The notes under the pieces are model-generated. The model did not search any database and was not told the DNA's origin. It worked only from the letters and a program-made list of their open reading frames with translations. Below, piece by piece: positions 18,111 to 27,300 of a stretch of 49,158 nucleotides of DNA. The DNA is from Marine group II euryarchaeote REDSEA-S30_B12 (GTDB taxonomy: Archaea > Thermoplasmatota > Poseidoniia > Poseidoniales > Thalassarchaeaceae). A program made the position numbers and the translations under genes. Every line of letters begins with the position of its first letter. Position 1 is the stretch's first letter. The DNA is taken from positions 1-49,158 of the forward strand of contig LURV01000030.1 of the NCBI GenBank assembly GCA_001629205.1, in the 5' to 3' direction.

Positions 18111-18926
18111 TTAGAGTTCCAAGTCTACAATTACTGGAGCGTGGTCTGAGACAATAAGTCCACCTTCTCGCATCACTTCGGCTGAAACTAGTAATTTTCT
18201 CGCAGCTTGGTTTGCAAGAATATAATCAATTCTCCACCCCCTATCTCTTTCTCGAGCATTTCTGAAATTCGACCACCAAGTATACGGTCCTTTCTTTTCT
18301 CCCAAGTGATTTCTGAGTAAATCAAACCAACCTGACTCTAACATTCTCGTGAACCATTCTCTTTCGTGTAAAAGAAATCCAGAAGAATTCTTATTTCCAT
18401 TAGGATCCCAAATATCATTCTCTGTATGAGCAATATTTAGATCGCCACATAATAGGGTTGGTTCTACTGAATCTTGGTACTTTTTAGCCCAAGACATCAA
18501 ATCTTCTAACCATTGATCTTTGTAATTTTGCCTATCTAATCTTGATGAGCCGTTAGGAAGATAGATATTAATACAAGTCAGGTTTTGATGTTTAGTCACT
18601 AAAACTCTACCTTCAGGATCTCTGACTTGATCTAGTTCTGTGTCTATCCCCCTCTCGATTTCTATCATTCCTATTCTAGAGCAAGACATAACACCCGAGT
18701 ATCCTTTTCTTTCTGCGGGGTGCCAAATTACCTCATATCCTTCGGGTTCTTTCCAATCCTTGGGCATTTGCTCTGGTAAAGCTCTTACTTCTTGAAACAA
18801 CATAATATCTGCATCGATTCTTTCTATAAATTCATCAAGTCCTTTGCGAATCGCTGCCCTGATTCCATTTAGATTCCAAGTTAAGATTCGAATAATATCA
18901 CCTAGAAAAGTCTTTGATTTTCTCAA
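18111..18926 (-). CDS. xthA: Exodeoxyribonuclease III / AP endonuclease
   Basis: Exonuclease III-family enzyme that nicks DNA 5' of abasic sites in base-excision repair. All catalytic elements are visible: TWNLNGIRA (metal Asn), LFQEVR (metal Glu), YLPNG, LLCGDLNIAHTENDI (Asp/Asn) and the C-terminal SDHAPVIVDL (Asp-His). About 258-271 residues is normal length. The start is uncertain: TTG 18926 lies inside the permease gene's 3' end, a 29-nt overlap, and no ATG occurs before the conserved ILTWN. It may be coupled to translation of the ABC permease. Functionally it is unrelated to the transporter upstream. Confidence 0.92.
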   Translation of the reverse strand: MRKSKTFLGDIIRILTWNLNGIRAAIRKGLDEFIERIDADIMLFQEVRALPEQMPKDWKEPEGYEVIWHPAERKGYSGVMSCSRIGMIEIERGIDTELDQVRDPEGRVLVTKHQNLTCINIYLPNGSSRLDRQNYKDQWLEDLMSWAKKYQDSVEPTLLCGDLNIAHTENDIWDPNGNKNSSGFLLHEREWFTRMLESGWFDLLRNHLGEKKGPYTWWSNFRNARERDRGWRIDYILANQAARKLLVSAEVMREGGLIVSDHAPVIVDLEL

Positions 18927-21348
18927 CTAAATCCATTTTTGAAATTCGCCACATACCATAAGGTGTTAGAATTACTGAAATTAAAGTGACCGTTCCAACT
19001 AGAACTAAAGTCACAGACAAATTCAAACTAACAGTGAGATAAAATGACCATGTGAGGAATGTAGAAAGTAGAAGTTGAGTTCCTGCTATAGTGAAAATAC
19101 AAGCGCTAATTCCCCCTATTATCCCTATTACTAGATGTTCACCAAGCATCATTGATCCAATCCTCTTTATTGGCGCTCCAAGAACTCTAAGAGTTGCAAT
19201 CTCTGAGTCTCTTTCTGATAGATTCATTAAAAGAGTGTTGAATAATACCACCACTGCGATAATTAAACCCAATGCTAGGATTGATCCAAAAATGGCTTGT
19301 TGTTGCTCTAAAATTGACTCAAAGCTACTAATTGTATCTTGTTTTTGAGAAATCCCAATTGATAATTCAGCAAGTTGATTATTCATTTCCGCTCCCTCCG
19401 GGAGCCCTATTAGAACAGAAGTAGCCTCTAATCCAATTATTGGAGATAAGTCATGGCGATGGAAATATATAGTTCGTGAAATTTCACCTTGGGTAATACC
19501 CGAAATTTCAATTTGTTTTGAGATAGATCCGAACATTATTTTTTGAGTCTCTCCTATATTCCAGTCCAAAAAGAATTGCGTTCCTTCATCTATTAGTACT
19601 TGAGTAATTTCTGAGTCTTTACTTGGAATATTGCCCTCTTTCAAATTTACTCCATACATTGAGTTAGTGTCAGTAGAAATTTCATCTAAACCAATAGTAG
19701 TGATAAAACGTGAGTCACCTTCTATTGTTGCTGGGAATTGTAACATTAACTCATAGTTTGCTCCATTTCCATTGGCCCAATCTATTACTTCTTGTTCTCC
19801 TGATGGTGCAATATTTGCATTGATGTCCCAATTCTGCCTATCTCTAACATTACCTACAATGGAGTCTTCCATTGATTCCATCATCACCATAATAGATCCA
19901 AAAATCAACATTGAGAGTCCAACTGCGAAAAATGTGAAGAGTAACCTTACTGGTTTTCTTATACTTGATCTGATTGTAAGTCCAACTGTTGAAGGGAACA
20001 TAGAAGTGAATCTCTGAATTCTTCTTGAAGAAATTCTAATCTCATGCTGGCCACGAAGTATCTCCAATGGCTGAATCTTGGATGATTGAATTGCTGGAAA
20101 AATTCCAGAAAATAGTACTACCAAAATAGCTGTTGCTGAGATCTGAAAAACGATGGGTGTAATGTTAGCTGGTTCCAAAATGGGTATTCCAAGTGTGCCT
20201 TCATAGACACCAAGCATCGCTGGACCACCGATAGTTAGACCCAAAATAGAACCAAAAATACATCCAATAAATCCTATGAATAGAGGCATTAGAATATATC
20301 CGGGGATAATTACTCTGCGAGGAATTCCTAAAGTCCTAAGTATTGCAATCTCCCTAGCCTGAGATTGAACTAGTCTCTGTAGGCTGAGAAAGATAGTTAT
20401 GCCTGCTACTATAGCTATCATGGCAGTAACAGGCACATATGTTTTCATTGCACCATCTGCATCAAGTCTTAAAAGTTCTACTGAGGATACTTTTGATCTA
20501 CTGTATGCACTAGAAGGATTATCGTCTTCAACGCCTAAAAGAGAATTAATTTTTTCTAATAGTGAAGAAAGTTGTTGGCCTTCGACTTCATCAGTAGATT
20601 CTAAGTCATAATCAGGAGTTCCGTGAATATCGATAAGTAGTAAGTTTGCAACGCCAGAATCTAGATTAGCTAATTTTTCTAATCCTTCTGATGTTAGATA
20701 ACCAGTTGCCAATGTTCCTGGTTCAGCTGGAAATAGTGATCCTTCTTCTGCAAAATAAAGATGATTTGAATGGAAGCCAATGCCAACAACATCGAAATCG
20801 ATACTGCCAGATCCAGACCCGATATTAATTGAATCGCCAATAGAAATATCCATTCCAGTAGCGACTCTTGAGTCAACAACAATCTCGTTATCATTACTGG
20901 CTTCGACTCCGGATGCTAACGGATGATTTGGAATCCAGACTCTATCTATATTTCCTTCATCAATTCCATGCCAAACAGAAGGAACTATCGTATCTTTTCC
21001 TTCTGAATCTTTATGAAACATTATTCCTTCACGTTTTAATCTGGGTTCACACTCTTTGAATTCTAACTCTGATTGATCTAAAAATAATTGATTTATTTTT
21101 TGACAAAGTATTGATGATTCTTCTTCACTCCACACCCCACTCGGATTTTCTATCCATATATCTGGTAAATTTAGTCCATTTTCAGTATCCGCATATATGT
21201 CATCATACATCTGTGAAGCAGTATGAGCATAAGATGCGAAAGCTACTCCACCGAATACTCCCACAGTAACTAGTAAAGTTACTGCAATTAGTCTAATTCT
21301 AGTTCTCATCAGACTCCGAGCTAATCTCTTAGTTAGAAGGATAAACAA
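18898..21348 (-). CDS. ABC transporter permease of the MacB/LolCE (FtsX) type
   Basis: The protein has one N-terminal transmembrane helix, a large external MacB-like periplasmic domain, and then two FtsX permease units with three to four helices each. Each unit has the same coupling sequence, SQAREIAILRTLGIP in the first and SERDSEIATLRVLGAP in the second, so it is a full-length fused permease of 816 residues. A second external domain lies between them. The ATPase gene ends 6 nt upstream, so these two form the transporter. Such systems extract lipoproteins, export peptides or transmit envelope signals rather than take up small solutes; the substrate here is unknown. Confidence 0.88.
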   Translation of the reverse strand: MFILLTKRLARSLMRTRIRLIAVTLLVTVGVFGGVAFASYAHTASQMYDDIYADTENGLNLPDIWIENPSGVWSEEESSILCQKINQLFLDQSELEFKECEPRLKREGIMFHKDSEGKDTIVPSVWHGIDEGNIDRVWIPNHPLASGVEASNDNEIVVDSRVATGMDISIGDSINIGSGSGSIDFDVVGIGFHSNHLYFAEEGSLFPAEPGTLATGYLTSEGLEKLANLDSGVANLLLIDIHGTPDYDLESTDEVEGQQLSSLLEKINSLLGVEDDNPSSAYSRSKVSSVELLRLDADGAMKTYVPVTAMIAIVAGITIFLSLQRLVQSQAREIAILRTLGIPRRVIIPGYILMPLFIGFIGCIFGSILGLTIGGPAMLGVYEGTLGIPILEPANITPIVFQISATAILVVLFSGIFPAIQSSKIQPLEILRGQHEIRISSRRIQRFTSMFPSTVGLTIRSSIRKPVRLLFTFFAVGLSMLIFGSIMVMMESMEDSIVGNVRDRQNWDINANIAPSGEQEVIDWANGNGANYELMLQFPATIEGDSRFITTIGLDEISTDTNSMYGVNLKEGNIPSKDSEITQVLIDEGTQFFLDWNIGETQKIMFGSISKQIEISGITQGEISRTIYFHRHDLSPIIGLEATSVLIGLPEGAEMNNQLAELSIGISQKQDTISSFESILEQQQAIFGSILALGLIIAVVVLFNTLLMNLSERDSEIATLRVLGAPIKRIGSMMLGEHLVIGIIGGISACIFTIAGTQLLLSTFLTWSFYLTVSLNLSVTLVLVGTVTLISVILTPYGMWRISKMDLVEKIKDFSR

Positions 21349-21354
21349 ATTTTA

Positions 21355-22038
21355 TCACTCCACGTTTGTATCAGAAATTACTTTTCCGCTATCGATTCTA
21401 ATTACTCTTGTAGCATATTCTATCAGAGATTCATCGTGTGTCACGAAAATACACGTTATATCTTCGGCCTCACACGCTTCTACTAGAACTTTCATTACCA
21501 TTGAAGAAGTAGTCGAGTCGAGGTTTCCTGTTAGTTCATCACCGAGTAATAATTTAGGTTTTTTTGCTAGACTTCGTGCTATAGCTACTCTTTGTTGTTG
21601 ACCGCCGCTAATTTCTGCTGGAAATCTGTCTGCTTCTGCTTCAAGTCCCACGAGTTTTAATAATTTTTTAGCTCTATTATCGTCTCTTTCATCTGCTAAT
21701 TCTTGAATAAGAAGTATGTTTTCCAAAACTGTTAAGTCTTGAAGTAGATTAAAAAATTGAAAGACATATCCAATATTTTCCCTTCGGAATGATGTCATTG
21801 ATTCCGAATTGTCATTGGGTACTGTTTTTCCTAAGAAATTGTATTCGCCACTTGTCGGTGAATCTAGAGCTGAAAGACAATTTAGGAGAGTTGATTTTCC
21901 AGAACCTGAAGGCCCCAATAATATCACTCTTTCTCCTGATTTAATTTCTAGATTTATGCCATCTAGGGCCTTAACTACTCCAGAAGGCATTTCATAATAT
22001 CTTTCTATATTTCTCAAATCTACTAGTGAGTCCACCAT
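21355..22038 (-). CDS. ABC transporter ATP-binding protein (LolD/MacB type)
   Basis: The ATPase partner of the downstream permease. Walker A GPSGSGKST, the LolD-type Q-loop region GYVFQFFNLLQDLTVLEN, signature SGGQQQRVAIARSL, Walker B LLLGDE and H-loop FVTHDE are all present. The usual DEPTGNLD reads DELTGNLD. ATG 22038 gives a normal N-terminus; TTG 22056 adds six residues. It lies between the EF-hand membrane protein (17 nt upstream from the TTG) and the permease (6 nt downstream), in one minus-strand operon. Confidence 0.92.
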   Translation of the reverse strand: MVDSLVDLRNIERYYEMPSGVVKALDGINLEIKSGERVILLGPSGSGKSTLLNCLSALDSPTSGEYNFLGKTVPNDNSESMTSFRRENIGYVFQFFNLLQDLTVLENILLIQELADERDDNRAKKLLKLVGLEAEADRFPAEISGGQQQRVAIARSLAKKPKLLLGDELTGNLDSTTSSMVMKVLVEACEAEDITCIFVTHDESLIEYATRVIRIDSGKVISDTNVE

Positions 22039-22073
22039 GATAAACCGAAAAAGCAAGTTTTTATTGACTTTTG

Positions 22074-24209
22074 CTAAGCTTCAGAAGCCCCGGAAAAAAA
22101 TGCCATTGAATCACGGAATAATTCTTCTCTTCTTCTTTGTCTATTATTTCTAATATGAATCCATGTAAATGCTACAACTAATAGAATTAAAAAAGGAAAA
22201 AATGCTTCTGCATGGTACCTCTCCATAAATTCAATAATTCCTCTGGCTGTATATGCCCATGTAATGGAAGCTATAGAGCCACCGATCAAACAAGCAATTA
22301 GAACTCGTTCGAACCTCATCCTAGAAACTAATCCAAGCATAGCTCCAACTAATACTCCACTTGCCATAAATGGAATCCAAACAAAAACAATTAGCCCCCA
22401 AAAACCATACTTATCAATTCTCGAGCGATTTTTTTGGGCTACGAACTCCACGGTTGAGAGTATATCCCCCATGAATGGATTCTGTAGAAGAGCTCCAGAA
22501 ATTCCTCCACGTTTAGCCACCATTGCTTCTCCACCAAGCTCTTCAGAGCCCTGTTCTACTCTACCTGCTACAGCTCTATCTGCTAGTGTTGAGCGCTCAT
22601 TACGGGCGCTGACAACTAAAGTCCTGTTTCCTATATAATCTGATAAATCTGACTTTAATTGCTTTCTTAGATCACCTTGAAGATTTTTATATGTGGGTTT
22701 AAATAAAAAATAAGCAAATCGTGATACTGGCCTATAGATTACTCTAACAAAGACCGATTCTTCATCGGCCATGATAGCGGATCCGTAATCTGCAACATCA
22801 TGTTTTTTGAACCATCTTCTCATACTTTCACCGAAAGCAACTTCTAATTTTCCGAAATTACCCATACTACTAAAGAAATCATGATATTCCTCTAATATTT
22901 CCATTTTTGTATAATCTATTTCATCTAGAGAAGTCGGTTCAATTAATTCTGCATTATCCCTTTTATTATTTCCTTTACTAATTCTATTTGTTTTCAATTG
23001 AAGAGGTCTCATTTCTCCAAATATGGCAAATTCCGATAGAATTTCTTTGATGATTCTAGCCTTAACATCCACTGGAGTTGCGATTGTTCGTCTTGTTATA
23101 TGATACGGTAAAAATACATCTACAGAAATAGCTCGATCCTGAATCTTCATTGAATCATAATCTGGCCTAATCTGAAGCCTTTGGCTTGCATTTGTTATAG
23201 TCTTTTCAATTAGCCTATGCATTTGTTCTGAAGTAAGTACATCATCTGTCTCTCGATGATATAATCTATGCATCAGTGGATATTGTACGCACAAGAAAAA
23301 TACTGACATCCCCATAGAAACTAGTGCCATAAACCATGGTGGCACTTGAGCGCTTCCTCCGGTCAACATTGCAGTCTCCCTTCCACCTACCCACTCAGCC
23401 CCCATCAATACCCATCCCCATGCCCCCAATTGTTGAAATGTCCAACAAGCTCGAGATTCTTCATCTATTTTTTCCATAGTTTTGTAAGTTTCTTTCGAGC
23501 CCCAAAGCGATGTTTTTTCTTTTAATTCTACAATTAATATTATAGATTTAGAATGAAAAATAGTAGCTGAATCTGAATTTATCTTACTCATACTTTCATT
23601 GAGTGTAAGATTTGAAAAATCGGAATTATCTTCATCCCAGACATACAGTTCAATTGAAACATCATATTCTCCTTGGCCTAGCGTATCTTCATCTATTATT
23701 AGAGATAAATCTCCCTTGCCGCTAATAAATTCTGTCAGTTCAGAACCGTTGGAAAATTTCGCCAATAGAATTGAGGCGTTATTCGGAGCATTTTGACTGC
23801 TGATATGTAAATTATAATCCTCATCTATCCAATTCTGAAACCAAATTTGTTCGGATTTGTCTACACATTCATTTGGATCTAAGAGTGTTCCAGAAGTTGC
23901 CTTATCTATACTTATCGAATCTCCCATCAATATTCCAGACGAAGCCAGTAATATTGTTCCAAAAAATACTACTCCAGCAGATATGCCAAAAACTAGAGTA
24001 TAATCATCAATTGTCCTTGGTAGAACTGTATTCACTAAAAATCTTTTATCCGGATTCGTCCTTCTTTCACGAATTCTGGATAGCTCTGAATCTATACTAT
24101 CTTGCTCAAAATCGGATGCTAATTTCTTTAAATCTTCCAAATTAATTTCTCCGTCTTCATTAACATCAAGAATTTCTTTGAGTCCTGTATCCGAATTGTC
24201 AGAAGACAT
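22074..24209 (-). CDS. Large membrane protein with EF-hand and small-multidrug-export-like C-terminus
   Basis: Residues 15-26 form one canonical EF-hand loop (D15, N17, D19, E21, D26 in DVNEDGEINLED). A transmembrane helix near 75-95, an external domain with several acidic and Asn-rich segments, and two more helices at about 265-315 follow. A long cytoplasmic domain comes next, and the last part of about 120 residues has GFWGLIVFVWIPFMASG and nearby Gly-rich helices. That end resembles the Sm_multidrug_ex (COG2426) membrane family, which is normally a stand-alone protein of about 160 residues. The very end is basic. It is the first gene of the ABC/xth operon and diverges from the subtilase gene. 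Function unknown; calcium sensing is inference. Confidence 0.65.
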   Translation of the reverse strand: MSSDNSDTGLKEILDVNEDGEINLEDLKKLASDFEQDSIDSELSRIRERRTNPDKRFLVNTVLPRTIDDYTLVFGISAGVVFFGTILLASSGILMGDSISIDKATSGTLLDPNECVDKSEQIWFQNWIDEDYNLHISSQNAPNNASILLAKFSNGSELTEFISGKGDLSLIIDEDTLGQGEYDVSIELYVWDEDNSDFSNLTLNESMSKINSDSATIFHSKSIILIVELKEKTSLWGSKETYKTMEKIDEESRACWTFQQLGAWGWVLMGAEWVGGRETAMLTGGSAQVPPWFMALVSMGMSVFFLCVQYPLMHRLYHRETDDVLTSEQMHRLIEKTITNASQRLQIRPDYDSMKIQDRAISVDVFLPYHITRRTIATPVDVKARIIKEILSEFAIFGEMRPLQLKTNRISKGNNKRDNAELIEPTSLDEIDYTKMEILEEYHDFFSSMGNFGKLEVAFGESMRRWFKKHDVADYGSAIMADEESVFVRVIYRPVSRFAYFLFKPTYKNLQGDLRKQLKSDLSDYIGNRTLVVSARNERSTLADRAVAGRVEQGSEELGGEAMVAKRGGISGALLQNPFMGDILSTVEFVAQKNRSRIDKYGFWGLIVFVWIPFMASGVLVGAMLGLVSRMRFERVLIACLIGGSIASITWAYTARGIIEFMERYHAEAFFPFLILLVVAFTWIHIRNNRQRRREELFRDSMAFFSGASEA

Positions 24210-24334
24210 GTTTCTATGAGAGAATGAACTGCGTATATTTGTTGCTCAGAAATGATTAAAAATTTGAGAAAATATTGAAAATTGTAAACAATAAATTAAT
24301 TATATTTTTGTCAATTAGTGGTAATTTTAATGTC

Positions 24335-24351
24335 CTCCTACGAAGTAGGAG
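24335..24351 (+). promoter_or_regulatory. Hairpin covering the ribosome-binding site of the subtilase gene
   Basis: CTCCTAC-GAA-GTAGGAG is a perfect 7-bp stem with a 3-nt loop. Its 3' arm contains the Shine-Dalgarno-like GGAG at 24348-24351, four bases before ATG 24356. Folding would hide the ribosome-binding site, so translational control is possible. Confidence 0.5.
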
Positions 24352-24355
24352 AACT

Positions 24356-27300
24356 ATGTCCAGTGGTAACCGGGTGTCGGCGCCCCTCGCCCTGCTACTA
24401 ATTACATTGATGATTTCAGCCCCATTATCTGGTTGTACAGGAAATTTAGTTGATGATGAAAATGAAATTTCTTCAGAGGATAATGAAGAATTTGATGATA
24501 TTCAGATAAGAGAAGAAATTGATAATACTTTTGAAGAATCTCTAGATAAAATCGATAATGGCATAGGAAAAGAATTAGGTGGAGGCGAAAGGGAGGTTGA
24601 GATTGGCATTCCTGATTTAGAGAATCCGATTCACGGATGGGGTGAACTAGATAACATTGGAGAGGCCCTTCTACGTAATAGAAAAGCATTCTATATACCA
24701 ATTCAGGAATGGGATGAAAGGACTGGGGAATCGCTGGTAAATGGATGGAATGTTCTTGCCCATAGCTATCCTATACCCAGTGATTGGAAGAGTAACTTAG
24801 CTGAACTTGGAGTTGAATGCGTAAGTTTCTTTTCCCCTCAAGGATTTCACTGTGATGTCCCTAATTTATCGCCCAACTTACTGTTAGAAAACGAGGTAAT
24901 TGGAGCTTTCAAATTAGACTCGACTGATAAATTTGATTTTGAAACTGTATCTATTTTAAAGGGTGAAAAGGAAACCAATGCCATTATGAATGGTGATTTG
25001 TATATTGTGAATATTGTATTTTCAGGCTCATTTGATGAGCATTTATCTAAACTCGATAATGGTCTTTTTCAGAATATTGAGTTTTTTTCGGGGCGTTTTG
25101 CAGAAGTAGAAACCGATATTTTTGGTTTGGAATGGTTATCCAATCAGGATTATATTGAATGGATGGATTTGCAATTCCCCATTACTTTCGATAATGATGT
25201 AGGGGCTGATATCGTAAATGCAGATTGGGTCAGAGACTCTGCAAATATGGGAGGTCCTCTGAACACTTTGACAGGTTCTGGCGTGATAGTTGGAGTTATG
25301 GATTCTGGACTCGATAATGCAGTTGTTTGTACTGACCTAGCTGATTGTAATACGAAAAATTCTGGAATTATGTCGGATTTCCAGGGAAGAATTGTGGGAG
25401 TCGAGAATTTTGTTCAATGCGGAAATACGGATGGTCCTTCTGATCCTGATGGACATGGGACTGATGGACATGGGACTCACGTTACTGGTACCGTACTAGG
25501 TGATGGTTCCAGCGGTACGGGAAGTTCTGATTATTCTGGAATTGCACCTGAAGCTATGTTGTACATGCAGTCAGTTTATTCTGTGTGTAATGCAGATAAT
25601 AAATTAGCTACTCCTAATGACTACTCTAATATTTTCCAAACAGCATATGATAATGGTGCAAGAGTTCATACGAATTCATGGGGGGCTAATTATAATGATA
25701 ATGAATATAGTAGCCTTTCACTACAAATAGATACGCATGCACATAATCTCGATGATTTGACTATTCTTTATGCAATGGGCAATGACGGATTAGATTCGAA
25801 TGATGATGGTGAAGTAGATACGGGTTACATGAATACACATGCAACTGCTAAGAATATTATTTCTGTGGGAGGGTCAGAAAACTATAGAGAAGGCACCATT
25901 CCGACAACTTGGTATGATTTTAAATTCAAAAGTGGAGCAATAAAATTCTCTGAACCCCCTATTTCTGGTGATAGTGTTATTGATGATATTGATGGAGTAA
26001 TGGCAATTTCCAATAGAGGACCCACTGCAGATGGTAGAATAAAGCCGGATATTTTGGCTCCGGGTTCTTTTGTCGCTTCTACTCTATCATCTGAAGCCAG
26101 TTGTGATTGGGGAGTTGCTGGAAATCCTGCTTACTGTTACTTAACTGGAACTTCGATGGCAACGCCGATGGTGGCTGGTGGTGCAGCTCTGATTTTAGAA
26201 TATTTGAATAATCAAGGGATTGCGAATCCATCATCTGCTCTAATAAAAGCTATGTTAATTGCTGGTGCTCATGATATGGAAGGGCAATATTCCTATGGAG
26301 GTTCAGATGGTGAGAACTCGGCTGTTGAATCAGCTCCTAACGTCCATGAAGGCTGGGGAAGAATGGACTTGCAAGGTTCTGTTCAGACTGGATTTACTGA
26401 AGGAATAAACATTACAACATTCGAAAGTCACTCACTAAAGATGGAGGTACCTGTTGGAATCTCTGATTTCAGAATAGTACTTGCTTGGAATGATCCACCT
26501 AATTCAGCAGCTGCTCAAAATCAACTAATAAATGACTTAGATATTGCTCTAAGAGATCCAACAGGTGCATGGTACGACTATGATAATGATGATGTAAATA
26601 ATTTAGTAGGAATATCTGTAGAAGCTCCTGATCCAGGTGATTGGGAAGTAGTAATAAATGGAACTAATGTTCCTAATGGACCTCAAGAATATTACCTTGC
26701 TTCCAGCAATGGATTAGCAATAGGCGATTCTAGAAATCCTGTTTCTGGAGTATTAAATTCTGCTGGATTTCAATCTGGATCAATCTTTACTGAAACTACA
26801 TTATCTGCTGGAGAGAGTCATTTTTGTACTATTTTCGATGATTCTTCATTGCAGTGTTGGGGCGAAAATGACTTTGGTCAACTTGGAGATGGTTCAAACT
26901 CTGATAGGTTTACAATGACTGAAGTATCCTTAGAAAGTGGTAGAACGGCAGTTTCTGTCAGCTCCGGTGACTACCATTCTTGCGCTATTCTTGATGATGC
27001 CAGTCTTCATTGCTGGGGACGAAATAATAAAGGTCAACTTGGTTTTGTTGGAGATACATCATCCAGTATGCCTACACAAGTTAATTTCGGTTCATTGTAT
27101 CCTGTTCAGATTTCATCGGGTGGAAGTCATAATTGTGTAATCTTAAACGATGCTAGTCTTCAGTGTTGGGGGGATAATAGCAATGGTCAGCTTGGAGATG
27201 GTTCCACTACTGATAGTTTCTCTCCCATTACTATAAGTTTTGGGATTAACAAAGTTCTGGCAGTTTCTGCTGGTTCTGATCATACTTGTGCATTACTTGA

